Position numbers and translations under genes: made by a program | Source of the DNA: Laguncularia racemosa | Taxonomy: Eukaryota > Streptophyta > Magnoliopsida > Myrtales > Combretaceae | Assembly: GCA_037954665.1 (NCBI GenBank) | Contig: JBBMOL010000092.1 | Coordinates: 806,001 to 870,000 of the forward strand | Reading direction: 5' to 3' | DNA length: 64,000 bases | Notes under the pieces: model-generated | What the model was told of the DNA's origin: nothing | Seen by the model: the letters and a program-made list of their open reading frames with translations, nothing else | Databases searched by the model: none | Part shown: positions 46,061 to 58,793 of the stretch, in pieces | Layout: every line of letters begins with the position of its first letter | How positions within the stretch are numbered: the stretch's first letter is position 1

Positions 46061-49000
46061 GGTGTAAAAAAAAAAAAACTTTTATGATGGATATGTAAAT
46101 GTGTATATAATTGCGGATGTACTATTTTAGGATGAAAGAGGAATGGAATTCAAATAATTGAATTTGGATAAAATCCAAAATTTTGTGATCTGTCTTTTTT
46201 AAGTTGTGAGTGCTGTTTCGTGGTTGACATTGATTTATGCTTTCAGTAATTGTCATTGATGTAACTATTTCTTGCATAATCACTTGGAAAGGATAAATTA
46301 ATTATTACAACTTAAATAAAAATTTGACATGTATTACACAAAACATTGCATGAAATTGAAGACTATCATTATTACAAGGCGTATTGGAAGTAATTGGGTA
46401 GGATTACTATTTCGCCATTGGTAGACTAAGTGATTGGGAGATTGTCGTGCTTTTGACGATTCCAAGTTTAATCTGTCCTTAAAGGTGTTTATACTTGGTG
46501 TGCTAAATTACACCTAAAGCTTACGGGATTAAAACAAATGACCATTTCTACTAAAGAGATAATATGAAAATAAATGGGTTTGTGAGACTTAGACATCGAT
46601 GGTAGTGATATGAATCCCTAACCCAAGGTTAGGGGAAGCGTAAATCCTAAACTTCATGTTGGTTACCGAAAGATCGTGTGTAATGTTGCATTGCATATGA
46701 TTACTCATGCATAGCATATAATTGAGAACTTACGTGAATTATTTGTGCTTATGCAGTATTGAGAGTATTGCATGCTTAACTCATTGGGTAATTTAGCTCA
46801 CTCTACTATAAATTGTATAATACAGGTCGCGACTATGTAAACTTACCAGGCAAATGCAGTATTAAGGTAAATAATTCTTGTCGTGAAACTTTTGGGATAA
46901 GAAGTAAGGGCTGAGAGTTAAAATGAACTTCTTTTGTAAATTTGTGTTAGACTACTGGTAGACTAGTTTTTATAAAAATTTTAATCTAGTTATTGAAACT
47001 TTCAGTCTGTATTATTGTGGGACCTGGATGAGACCTACTTCTGAGATACAATTATAAATTATTCCGATGAATACAAAATATATGGAGTGAAATATTGGAA
47101 TGCTATAAGCATCCACATTTTGTCAATTGTTGTATTTTAATAGGTTAATTGATGAAATTTTATTTTTAGAAACTCAATGTTAGAATGGAATTTGTAAAAC
47201 TTATATGCGTTTTTTTTTTTCATTTTACTATTTTGGTAGGGGATTTCAATTTTTTGCGATCTTGATCAACTATGGAATATAGGAATTCATAGTTGTATTC
47301 TTATTATATAATTAGTTATAATTGATTAAGTATTTAACTAGAGTTTTATGACTTCTGACTCATAAATTAGTTATCATGTAACAGGTGTACACGTGATGAG
47401 ATAGTTTTTAGTAAAAACTTATAGACCATTCTATGGGGTGTGACATTGAGTGATGGGTTATGGCTTTGAGGTAAACGATCAAGATTATAAAGTTAGGGAT
47501 CGATAGCCACTTATTATCCTCAAGAACAAAAAAGTAAAAAAGAAAGATGCACTAAAATCCCTTGATTATTAATCTAGTCATGTGACTAAATTTTCAATTG
47601 ATTATAAAAAACAACAATAGTTTCTTACTTTTTTTTTTTCTTTTGCTTTGAGGGTCCTCAAATAGGTTGTATCACTCACCATTGTGATGGTTTGCAACCT
47701 ACAAGTTCCTTTTGGCTTTGATTTGCTACTTTATAGTCAATGACCAGCCATCACTTTGCCTTTGGGGTAGCAGGCCATGTGCTCTTAATAATAATATATT
47801 ATTTTATTAAATCAATTATTATAAACTAACTGTGTTTAAAGTCGATGGGTTTTTAAAGAGATTTGGTAATTTTTTTTATGAAATTTGAAAAATATTAAGA
47901 ACTAAAATAAAAAAAAATAAAACGTTGAAAACTTAAAAGAATTGAGTAAATGTTAAAGATTAAATTTTTTATTTCTTTCTTTATATGCATTTACAAATGT
48001 AAAATTTTCTTTTTTATTTCAATTTAAATTATAAAACAATAATGCCAGTGCAATGATGCTTTTCGGCTGAAATTTCCGGTGCAGTTCAGAGCCCATTGAT
48101 TCGATGAAAAGCCGAAGCACGTACGGAAAGAGTCGTAGGGAATATTACTCTCTCTTGATAGGCGTAGACAGACAGCAGTCTGATGTAAAAATCATGAAAC
48201 TGAAAGGTCTAGTAGGACAAAAAAAGGTTTGAGCATTTATTCCAACCATGTGAAGGTCACCAAAATTCATTATTTGTCCATTGATGGAAGATGGTATTGA
48301 ATCACAAACTATTTAATATTTGATGAATGTAACTGTATTTATAAGTAGTATTTTACTATATATTAACTATTTAATATCTTTGATATAGTTTATAGTAATC
48401 TGTAAAACATGGATTCATACAAGTATTTTTTATAAAGAGGGACATCAGAATCATGTTTTGCGGGCTCACTTTAGTATAAAGTTAGAGAATCACACCATCC
48501 CACCTAAAAAGAGAAGTAGGCCAGTGTATTAAGGTTATTCCCTTTTTGCAGCTTATTAAAGGATTACACCATCCCACAACAAAATAATAATAATAATAAT
48601 AAAAATTCTTTTTAATATTATTATTACTTTCTTAAAAAATTTTAATGATGACAAAACATATAATTAAATATTTAATATGTTGCTTCAAATGAGGGTTGTC
48701 ATGGTTAAAGTATATGAAAAAATGCACTACACATGCAACATATAACTATTATCAAGTTGTAATTTTTATAAGTTTTTCTATAGAAAAGTGACACATATAT
48801 AAATCTTCGTTTTTTACATGTGAAAAATCAGTAAAAATTGTTTCATTTCATACACGCAGCCAGGTTTACTTTTCTTTTTTCCTTCCCCAATAAATTAAAG
48901 TGACCCCTTCCATCAAAGAAGTGAAAAAGGATGGTGACATTCACTAGCAAAGGTGTTATAAATTGTAAAGAAAGAAAGGTAAGGACAGAAAATAAGTTAA

Positions 49001-50353
49001 AAAAAAAAAAGGACAGGAGAGGCGGCCCAAGATTAGTTAATAGCATCAGCCTTGGCCACTATAAAAGGTCTAGAACATAAAATGCAATAGATTGACTTTG
49101 TCAATGCTTTGAGAAAAAATATGTAACACTAGATCTCATTTGAACCGTGTAATAAATTATTTATAGAAGTAAAAAAGAAAAGAAAAGAAAAAGGACACTC
49201 TTATGTGGATTATAAACGAGTCAAATTTATTTGTAAGTTACTCAAACTTGATATTTACTTAAGTTTGATTTAACAGCAATTGAGTTATTTGAATTCGAGC
49301 TACCGAAGTAATTTATTGAGTTAATTTACAATATTTAGCTTAACTTGCTTGCAAACCTAATTTAAGCTTGGGTCAAGCTTAATTGTTAGTTGCTTTAGAG
49401 TCTAATTTTGTACAATGTTGTTTTAATTAGAAGATAGTACTTTTTTTTAGGTAAATCAAGTGAAATGAGTTTAATTGAGTTAAATTCAAGCTCATTAAGT
49501 GTTACTTCAAGTTAAGATTGATTGCATCATCTCAAATCAACTCATTTAAGGCTCCACTTCTATTGATTGGAGCATATCAATTTTTTTTTTTTAGTGGAAA
49601 ACCTTGTATAGGGAAGGATGTCAATTCCAGATTTCATTGATAAAATGTAAAAATACAAGAAGAGAGGGGACATTAACCTAATCTTTTTAAATTACAATGT
49701 ACTTATTATTTGTTAAGAAAATAAATGAGAAAGTACTATTTGCCTTACTAAAGGAACTTGCAGAAAGAAAATACAACGGAACAAAACTGTAAGTACTAGA
49801 ACATATAGAAAGTATAATTAGTTATACTTTTCTACATCTTGGCATATGTGAATATAGTGTATGTCCAACATATTGTCAACTTACACATCCTTAAGTAACA
49901 AAGTTATTTTCCTCTTTAATTTTTCTAGGCCAAATACATTTCTTGGTGATTTGCCTATATCTTGGATTAGAATAAAGGCATGTTTAGAATTTTTTTTTAA
50001 ATATCTAATCTAAATCTAGTTAAAATTTAATATTTGAAAATTATTTTATTTGTATCTTATTTTTATAATTGTGATAAAAATGATGATTTTTTTTTGCCAA
50101 TTACAAATACAACTAGAGAGGGAGGAATTAAGCCTAATCTATTCTATTAGAAAACCAGTATTCATATCACTAGGCTATAAGGTCATTGGCGTTAAAAATG
50201 GTGATCGGAAATGAGAATTAGGAAGTAAAAGTTCACATGCATAAAAATGAGATATTAGTTAGTATTTTTGTAAAAATAAATAAAGTAACGAGTAAATAAG
50301 TTCAAATTTCTAGAGATATATTTGGTATTCAATTTTACAAGAAAAGTATATAT
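46061..50353. other. AT-rich intergenic region
   Basis: No gene recognised. The part at 46500-47460 has the texture of old retrotransposon non-coding DNA (for example ACTCATTGGGTAATTTAGCTC near 46780 and GGGTGTGACATT near 47437), but no pair of LTRs or target duplication could be found. A GC-richer patch lies at about 48050-48200. Confidence 0.45.
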
Positions 50354-50695
50354 TTATTTTAATTTTTATTTTTTTTGGTATCTTATTCTTAACAAATACA
50401 AATATTTGAATAGATGCCAAACAGATGCTGAACGGATAAAAAAAAGATAAACCAAATGAAAACTAAGACACCATCTTTGAAATGTAGCACACACACACAT
50501 ACATACATACATACATATATATGTGTGTGTGTTTTAATTTTAATTTTTTTAATATTTTATTCTTAACAAATACACATATTTAAATGAGTGCAAAACAAAT
50601 GGTGAACAAATGAAAAAAAAAAAAGATAAACCAAATGGAAATTAAGACACCATTTTTCAAATACAACATATATGTGTGTGTTTGTGAGTGTATTA
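50354..50695. repeat. Two-copy tandem duplication of about 174-179 bp with CA/TACA/TG microsatellites
   Basis: Shared anchors TATTCTTAACAAATACA (50384 and 50558), GATAAACCAAATG (50446 and 50625) and AAGACACCAT repeat in order. Alternating purine-pyrimidine runs, (CA)n, (CATA)n and (TG)n, fill about 50490-50532. The units are diverged, so the duplication is not recent. Confidence 0.6.
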
Positions 50696-51119
50696 GGATT
50701 TTAGGCAATATAATTGGTAGGTTTTTAGTATTTTTGATGTATTTGGAATTAAGAATGATGATACAATATGATATGAAAAAATATTGATTGAAGAATCTGA
50801 TCAATAGACAAACTAGGGTATTGAATTTATGTAATTGATGCGGCTCATGATTATATAGAAAACATAATGAAATTAATTAGAGTCAATCGGTATAACTGAT
50901 GATAAATTTAATTAATATGATCATTACAATCAAATAATGGAATCACTAATTGATAAGGTAAAAAAATAAATAAATCAATATTTCATCATTGACAAAGGTC
51001 TTATAAAGAAAATAAATGATAATACCAATCGACGATCTTCAATATAAATAAAATAAACCTCATATATTACAACTAGTAGGAACAATGGCAAGACCAAAAA
51101 AAAAAAAAAAAAAAACCTT
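50696..51119. other. AT-rich intergenic region
   Basis: Nothing recognised apart from an A-run at about 51098-51115. Confidence 0.4.
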
Positions 51120-51600
51120 AGAAAGGCAAAATTGTCATAAAATATCCATTAGTGTCTTGTTAGCATCCCGATTGCTGGAGTTAGTCATGTGGACAGCTCA
51201 GCGAAGAAAGTGAAAAATCATCGTGTCCGGTCGACCGTCCAGACAGCTAATGGGCTCCAGTCAAATGGGCAAACATTACAGCAGTTAGTGGACTAAAGCA
51301 TACCCTCTGTTGGGATGGCTAGCATGAACTATTCATCAGATGGGGGGCCTGATCCCCTCTGCTGTTCAAATGCGTAATCCAGTCGGACGGGAACTTGATT
51401 CTTGCTATTTTCAAGTATGTTTTTCCTCGTGCTTGCAATCTCGTCACGGTCCAGGTTGACCCTTCTTTATTATGGGATTCTTGAACTGTTGTCTCTGTGA
51501 ACTTGATTCCTATCAGTAAGTAAGTCTTTGTACTTTGTGTAAGAGCGTTAATTGTGTCGGAATTCTTTCTTTTCGACAGATGGAGGTCTTGTTATGTTGA
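51120..51600. other. GC-richer island of unknown origin
   Basis: About 450 bp with normal base composition inside very AT-rich DNA, just after a long A-run. It contains CGTGTCCGGTCGACCGTCC and CAGATGGGGGGCCTGATCCC, whose arms (CAGA.GGGG and CCCCTCTG) can pair. It has no ORF. It may be part of a retroelement, a lost promoter or a non-coding RNA gene; I cannot choose. Confidence 0.35.
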
Positions 51601-52800
51601 TGTTTATATCAAAAGTAAAGCGTGATTTCAAAATCCATAAATGAGACTAAACTTTTTTCTTAAGGTATCTTTTTCACTCATCCAATCAACATTCTCTCTT
51701 TGATATTCAACATTATTAATTGCAGAGATCAGGTTAAAACCTATTTATCAGGATTCACCTGACTAATACACTCTCTCTGAATTAATCATATTCATATATT
51801 CATTAAAAAAGATTCATCAATTTCACTATGGAGATGCCCATATAATATCTATTTATTATTTGTCTAAAATGGAGATGGGACCAATCACAACAAAATAGTA
51901 CCCCAAAATAGGAAAGTATAAAATAGACAATGAAATAAAATAAGAAGAAGAAAAGAAGTAGATCAATAACTTTAATCTATCAAGGATCAAGTTTCCTTTT
52001 TTTAAAATAATATCCTAATTATACTCTCATCAATCACTACCTATCATGTATAAAGAATAAATAAAATTTATTTATCTTAATTTTGGCTTATCATAGAAAA
52101 GATGATCCTCCTCTGGTCCACCTTTTCGAATTGGTTTTACAACTTTCCTGGCACCACTAATTTCCATCTTCATCGAAACTCCCTTTTTTTTTTTTTTTTC
52201 AATTTTAAGTTCAAATTTATCTTAGATCAACAACAAAAAGAGTTGGTTAAACAATTCCACGTGACATGGCACCTCTATCTTGAACCAAATGAAAACGACA
52301 GTCATACGAGGAAGCATCTATCGACCTTACATTAAACCTAGTATATTGCAAGGAACGAAATTATATAACAAATCAATCTTGAACTTTCTTTTTTTGTGGT
52401 TAAATACTAAGTATGGGGATCAGGACCATTAACCCATTCAATTAAACTATGATATCCAACCTAAGTTGTCCTTTTTTTTTTTGGGACTATGACTATATCT
52501 TCTTCATGCCTTTTGATTATGTTAATTATTTAATGTTAGGGTCTGTTTCAGGAACTTCACGATTAAATGTAGCATTTTTCTGATTGAATTTCTATATAAT
52601 ATCATGAATGACTTTTGTCACCTTGCTCTCGTGGATATGAGTCATCTTTATCTCTTCTAAGATTACAAGGTTGTAGGGTCATCATGGTGAGGTTTCCAAG
52701 AAATGTCCGCCGAACTATAATGGAGAATTATTCAACAGAGAAAAATTTACTTGCCCCCACTAAAACTGCTTGAGCAGCCGAATTCAATCTCCTTTTGATT
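51601..52800. other. AT-rich intergenic region
   Basis: No gene recognised; the open frames present are short and of AT-rich composition. Confidence 0.4.
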
Positions 52801-52971
52801 GAATTGATTATATAGTCAAATAAGATAATATTTAAAATGCTATAGGTTTGTTTTTTTTCAATTATATATATATATATATATAAATTGAATTGATTACATA
52901 ATCAAATAAGATAATATTAAAAACACTATAGGTTTGTTTTTTTTAATTATATATATATATAATTTAAAATT
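52801..52971. repeat. 86-bp two-copy tandem duplication with (AT)n ends
   Basis: GAATTGATTA starts units at 52801 and 52887. Both continue (C/G)AAATAAGATAATATT, AACACTATAGG or ATGCTATAGG, TTTGTTTTTTTT and an (AT)n run. The (AT)n tracts at the unit ends may have promoted the duplication. Confidence 0.65.
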
Positions 52972-55599
52972 ATTAAATATCATATTTAATTAAAACCCAC
53001 TTGTTAAATTTTACATTGAAACTTGAAATTGTTAATTATTGAAACTAATTAAACTTTAACTTATCAAATTTGATATGTCATCTTTAAAAAGTTGATATAG
53101 TAAACACTTATTTTTGTCTAAGAGTGTAGGTTTAAGCAATGAGAAGTAATATATTAAATTTAGTAAGGAAAAGTTGGAGTGGGTGTTGCGTTTAGCAATT
53201 TTCAAAATTCAGTTAAAAGAATTGAAAAGAATCCAAAATCCACGTAGTCGTTGTGACATTATCATCTCTTGTCGAACTCAATGAAATAGGCTCAATCTCA
53301 AACACTATGGTATCGATATATTTCTTCGAGAACATATGGCTTTAGAAATTGAAGCAGTTTGTTTAATCAATACAAATAGTAGCTAGGATTTCATTTTTCA
53401 TTTTTTAATTAAAGCTAAAAGTTACAACAAGACCCAAAATCTGAATGATACAATATCCAAAATTTTAGTACTAACATAAAATTACAAAAGCAATATATCT
53501 TTTGACAACCCGATCGGGTCTTACATTTGGTTAGCTCGAAGGCTCATGTTTATTAACTCTGTATGAATTGCAATGATGAAAGATCGAAACGGCATGGATG
53601 GAAAACGAGTAAAGTATAATTGATCAAAAAGTACTGGTTGTCTGTATGATTGTCAAAATTGGGATGCGTCCAGCTATTAACTCAATTATTCGAGAAGTTT
53701 CTCTTTCTGAATTCTATATAATCCGTAAAGAAAGCAAAGGGAAGTCATGTAAATCGTGGTTATACCTCATATATACCCATGAAGTCATTATGAGGACATG
53801 TTGTCGTTTCAATGTCACTACAATTAACCAGACATTAGTTTGGCATACAACCTTGTTTTGGTGGCTGACTATTATCAATTGGTTTACGGTATTACATTTT
53901 GGGGTAAATCATGTAGACATCGCTTAGAAAGTATTGATATGATAGACGATTCTCGAATTAAAAGAATACAAACAACACACCCCTTGTTAGAGTTATAAGG
54001 TGAGGTAGATTAAATTGACATACTTCAATAGCAGCTAACCAGGTTAATAAAATGGACGTACAACTCTAACTTGGAATACAATATTGTATTTTCTAAATCT
54101 TTATCATTTCAATAATTTTAAGGTTTATTTGATTAATTTGCAATTTATTTTATGCTATGAAATTTATACAACTAATGTTTTTAACAAAAGTTGTTCCTTG
54201 TAATAGGAATGACGAAAAAGAAATGAGCTTGCAACTCCTAATTTTCTTAAAAACCTTCGAAGTGATGTCAAAAATACCATTTGATGTATTTTTCTAATAT
54301 CATATATGTTATATACCCTATTCCATCAAATTTTTATTGATGAGATTTAATATTTAAAATTTAGAGTTATTAGGTATTATATTTAATTGAAATTTTATTT
54401 ATAAAATTTAAGACCCTTTTTGTAAAATTTAACTGAATATAAAACTTATGAAAGTTTAAATAATGATTTTTCACTCTCTCCTGGCCTTCCTGCCGACGGG
54501 AAAAAGATTCCTTAAAATGCGTATGACTTCCTAGGCCCTAGGCATAGGCAAGCATGACATGGAACAGACTTGCGCTCGAATAAGACAGAAAACGTAAAGA
54601 CAGCTTAGATTGAGATGTTATTGCCTCCTAAGTCCTACGGTACATAATAGACCATAGAGTATGACAAGAATAGACTAACTTCACATTAGCAAAATTTGGA
54701 TTTTTCTTTTTCCACTTTACTGTTTATTTTAGTCGGAGGATGATTATTAGTAGGTGTCGTTTTGTCAAATCCAAGCACCAAAGCATTAAAGATTTCAACA
54801 CTAGATTAGAGAGAGAGATAGAGAGAGAGAGACTAAAAATAGATTGGAATTTAGTTACTTATGAAAAAAACCCATACATTTGATATGTGAATAAAAATAA
54901 AATAATTCGAAGCTTACAATATTACACATATACTAAAGTAGAAAGTTTATTGAAAGAAATTACTTATGAAGCTTATACTTTCCTATCTTTAATTTAAGTT
55001 TTTATTAAATCATTTGTGTTTGCTACTTATATAAGTAATTATCTTCATTTTTTAAATTGAGTGTTTACTGTTTAAATCGTTTATTACTCAAAAAAAGTGT
55101 ATTTAATTTTAGATTCTCAGATGACTATAATACTTTTAAAAAGAGAGAGAGAGAAGAATATTAATGGTAACAAAATATTCATCGACAATAAATAAATAAA
55201 TAAAATGGAAATTTCCTTTATTTTATTGTTTTTTAACAATTTTTAATCACTATATCCAATGATAGATTTATTTTATTTAAGTTTGGTGGTCTAAATGCTC
55301 AAAGATAGAAACTAAGTACATTAGAGTAAACATAAAGGGACATATTTATGCTTTACTCTATATTTATGATGATGAGTCCAATAAGGAGTTTTACCTTAAA
55401 TAATGTAAACAGTAGTGATTGATATTTTTATATAATATTTTTACTGTGCTCATAAATTAATTCAAAATTGTGTATATCTATTGATAAGGTGGAAGTAAGA
55501 TAAAGTTTTCGCACATTTTAAGTAGTATTCTCATTAATCACCTAGATAGAAAACCAAAATTAAAATATATTCAAATACTTTTAATACATGACAACATAC
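52972..55599. other. AT-rich intergenic region
   Basis: No gene recognised. A 93-codon open frame at 53646-53927 (+) has no family resemblance I can name. A perfect 12-bp palindrome, ACCCGATCGGGT, lies at 53518-53529. A (GA)n run lies at about 54810-54831 and another at 55141-55153. Confidence 0.45.
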
Positions 55600-55607
55600 A
55601 CTAACTT

Positions 55608-56102
55608 TAGAAATGTAACCAAGGCGGGTCGTAATAGGATACTCGCCTCTACTAACCCAATAAAAATCTTATAGAGTTTAGGATTGAGTTTTGAGATATG
55701 AAATAAAACCCAATAGGGTTTAAGGTTAGGTTATAGGATTTAAAAAAAAAAAAAACTGATGAGAAAACTTGATCCGAATTTTTTTTAAATTAATAAATTA
55801 ATATTATAATTTATAATTAGTATATTTTATTTTATTATTTTTATATTTTTAATCTATATATTTTATATTTAATTTCCCTTTTCTTTTTATCGCAAGTAGA
55901 TTAATAATAAATTAAAGAAATGATATATAAAAATAAGTTGAAGTATGAAAAAAAAAATACTTAATTGCCATTCAAGTTGGGTTCAAGTTAGGTAAAAAAA
56001 AATCCTATCAAGTTGAGCCGGGTTTTAAGTATATAAATCCTTTACCGGTTTGGGTTCAGGTTTTAATAAGCCTGTCTCAAACCCTACCCATTTACATCCC
56101 TA
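55608..56102. mobile_element. Non-autonomous hAT element (MITE) with perfect 8-bp target-site duplication
   Basis: Flanked by ACTAACTT at 55600-55607 and ACTAACTT at 56103-56110, an exact 8-bp duplication as hAT transposases make. The left terminus reads TAGAAATGTAACCAAGGCGGG. The right terminus, reverse-complemented, reads TAGGGATGTAAATGGGTAGGG. Subterminal regions carry GGGTT/AACCC words. The length is 495 bp with no coding sequence. The terminus closely matches that of the hAT element at 62848 (TAGGGATGGAAATG), so they probably belong to one family. Confidence 0.85.
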
Positions 56103-56110
56103 ACTAACTT

Positions 56111-57873
56111 TGATCAATCCATTATATTAACTCCTATGAGTATTTTAACTAGTTAAATGATGGACTAAAGTATCTCGTCTATTAGACCATTAAATAATCA
56201 TAACTCTACAAAGTTAGTCGTGTACTTAATAAAATTAATCAATTAACTCTTGTGTATGGTTACTTTGTTTTCAGCACATGAAAATTGTTTCATAGAAGGA
56301 CCCAACACATGAAAGTTAGGCAAGAAAATGAATTATTTGGAGCTCTCACATGTACTAGCTATGGATGGTCAACTTTTTTCCTAAGTAGTTGAGTGTTTCA
56401 CTTTAAATCAAACAAGGCAAAATATACAAATAAGTTGTTGAAACATTGCCTAACGAACGATCAAGTCCTTTGAATTTGTTACCAATTAAGTTCTTATACT
56501 ATCATATTCATTTAAATAGGCCTGTAGATTTCTCGATTGTAACAAATCAAAATATTTTATTTAGGATATATTTAATCAAATTCCACTGTTAGTAAATACA
56601 AATCTAAAATATTAAATAAATATTTAATCAAAGTTTAACTAGAGCTTCACCACAAAATATTAAAGTTTAAATATACATTAATTATTGATATTGTTTGTAA
56701 TTTTTTTTTCCATGCATCATCAAGAAGTTCAAGGCTAATTTGAACCAATATAAAAGTGCAGAGGTTTATCGAACAGACAAGAAAGTTTTAAGGACTTATT
56801 GGAGAATTAGCAAATATAAAAGTGTTAATAGTATGTTTAATATATAGAAATGATATAAAATGGAGTAAAATGATAAATCTATTTAGGTGTTTGAAAATGC
56901 AAAGAGAATAAAATGTCTATAAAATAGTATTTATCAGAACTATTCTTAATTATTAAATGTCATAATAAAATTAAAGGTTAAATAAGTAATTTTAATTAAT
57001 GATCATTAAACATGCTGGTCATCTCAAATACGGAATCGAATTGTCTTTTAAAAGTAGAATTAAAAATTTTGCGGAATCGCAATTCTAGTTTTCGAAAGCA
57101 TATCCATATGTAGAAGATGAAGCAAAACCCAAAATTACGATTCCATTTCGAGTTCATTTCTACATACTAAACATATCATAATTTTTTTACAACTATTATT
57201 GGTATGAACACTAACTTTCAGTCAAATGAATAAAGTTTAATTTTCCTTTTCTTTATTGTAATTATCAAGAAAAAAAAAGTTTCATGAGGCAAGGAGCTTA
57301 TTTATATATTTTGCCACCGAATAACGCGATAATTAATATCCTACAATTATTTGAAATATCTGGATCGTATACCATTGTCTTCTTGCCTTCGAGCACGACA
57401 AGAAAAAAGCTTTCTCTTCTACCTAATTCTTCTTGATTAATGACAAAATTTCTTTGAGATGAATTGGAAGTTTCCAAGAAAGAAGCAATCAACACATCAC
57501 ACATAATGTAGGAATACCCCCTCTTAGTAGAAAAAGATTGAATGGGAATTATATGTCGCTTGGATTGCTTAATGATTGACACAGAAGTACGAGAAAATTA
57601 TATTTATTGATTTTTATTTTTACTCATATTGTTAGGAAAATAGCCCTTACGAGAAAGTATAGCCACCACACGTCGAGATCTGATTTATATCTATCCACCA
57701 CTTATGAATCCAAGTAGCATAGCACTCTTATCGAAAGCTTTATCACCCAATAGTGATGTTGAATTCAGTCAAGAAAAATGGAGATAGGAAACATCAACGT
57801 TATAAAAGAAGAAACGGTATTGCTTTAATTCGAAGTGGAAGCCAAAATGAGAATTCTAGACCGAATCATCACC
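56111..57873. other. AT-rich intergenic region
   Basis: No gene recognised. A 94-codon minus-strand open frame at 57298-57582 has no recognisable family. Confidence 0.45.
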
Positions 57874-58027
57874 TTTGATATCAATAGATTGGCTTCTTTA
57901 TACATCAAATGGATCTCTTAATACTCTTTCCACAAATTCCTACTACCTCATTTGATATCAATAGATTGGAATCTCTATACATCAAATGGATCTCCTAAGA
58001 CTCTTTCCACAAATTCCTACTACCTCT
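57874..58027. repeat. 77-bp tandem duplication downstream of the S40 gene
   Basis: Two adjacent copies start TTTGATATCAATAGATTGG at 57874 and 57951 and end CCACAAATTCCTACTACCTC, with only a few differences. They lie about 155-310 bp beyond the stop codon of the minus-strand S40 gene, in its 3' UTR or just past it. Confidence 0.75.
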
Positions 58028-58181
58028 ATGACCAAACAAAATAAGACGGGGCTCAATTTCTCCCAACCCATTGAAATTGAAAGGAAAAAAAAGAAGCAAT
58101 TCTTGCAAGAATCTCTAAGACTAGCATGCCCATCACAACCCTGTACATATATACATATACAGATTTTGACTTTACTTATTC

Positions 58182-58793
58182 TCATGGAGACTCAAGAAAC
58201 CCTGTTTTAGTTAAAACAGCATTCCTCACTTTGTAAAGATCCCTCCCTTTGAGAGTCCTCCCTGCACCTTCAAAAACTGAAAATGATGAAATCTGATTCC
58301 TTGCAAGCCTCATTGCTATGTACTCATGTGGAGGCAATTTCTCACCATATCCACCATCATCATTCTCATCCTCATCATCATTACTATTCACGGCCCCATC
58401 ACCATCACGGTCATCATCATCATCATCATCGTCATCGTCATCATCATCATTGTCTTGCCATCTAGCATTCTTGGAGATTTTCTTTGACTTCTGTCTCTGG
58501 AATTTTGACCAATTGGGAACATTGACAGGTGCTGATTTCCGGTACAGTTTCTTGGGTTCAGGAGTTGTGCTGCTGCTACTTGCTCTTGGTATCATCTTTG
58601 CAGCAGAAGGGACATGTTTTGATGAAACATGATAGTTAGGTTCATTAATAGTGGAAAAATCGTAGTCTGAGGTATGATTGCTGTCTCTGTTGTCCTTGAT
58701 AGTGTCCCAAACATCTGATTCTTCAAAATCATCATCCCTCAATGTTCTCCACAGACCACTTCCTTGGTAATAATAGTTGTACCTTTCATCCAT
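58182..58793 (-). CDS. S40: Senescence regulator S40 family (DUF584) protein
   Basis: A single-exon protein of 203 residues on the minus strand. The family's landmarks are in order: FEESDVWDTIKD near residues 23-34, the Ser-Ala-Pro-Val block KSAPVNVPNWSK (86-97), LPPHEYIA (143-150) and the C-terminal signature FEGAGRTLKGRDLYKVRNAV (174-193) followed by LTKTGF. Between the second and third blocks is an acidic region with 13 consecutive Asp (116-128) encoded by GAT/GAC repeats, longer than I would expect for the family. S40 proteins are small plant nuclear proteins whose founding members rise in leaf senescence and stress; their biochemical action is not known. A minus-strand TATA box and a CT-rich leader lie upstream. 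Confidence 0.88.
   Translation of the reverse strand: MDERYNYYYQGSGLWRTLRDDDFEESDVWDTIKDNRDSNHTSDYDFSTINEPNYHVSSKHVPSAAKMIPRASSSSTTPEPKKLYRKSAPVNVPNWSKFQRQKSKKISKNARWQDNDDDDDDDDDDDDDRDGDGAVNSNDDEDENDDGGYGEKLPPHEYIAMRLARNQISSFSVFEGAGRTLKGRDLYKVRNAVLTKTGFLESP

Noticed and set aside
44810..47460. Possible solo LTR or retroelement body enclosing the GT tract
   Set aside because: Words such as GGGTGTGACATT are suggestive, but no matching start, target duplication or partner LTR was found.
48050..48200. Possible box C/D snoRNA (ATGATG.. and CTGA words with a pairing TCGGCT/AGCCGA)
   Set aside because: The C-like box is imperfect, the C-to-D distance of about 130 bases is too long and there is no terminal stem.
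53518..53529. Perfect 12-bp palindrome ACCCGATCGGGT as an operator or LTR end
   Set aside because: TGACAACCCG- is a common gypsy LTR start word, but no LTR pair or other context was found; a lone palindrome of this length can occur by chance.
58283..58632. Plus-strand open frames with His- or Ser-rich runs opposite the S40 gene
   Set aside because: They are other-frame readings of the GAT/GAC repeat and the S40 coding strand.
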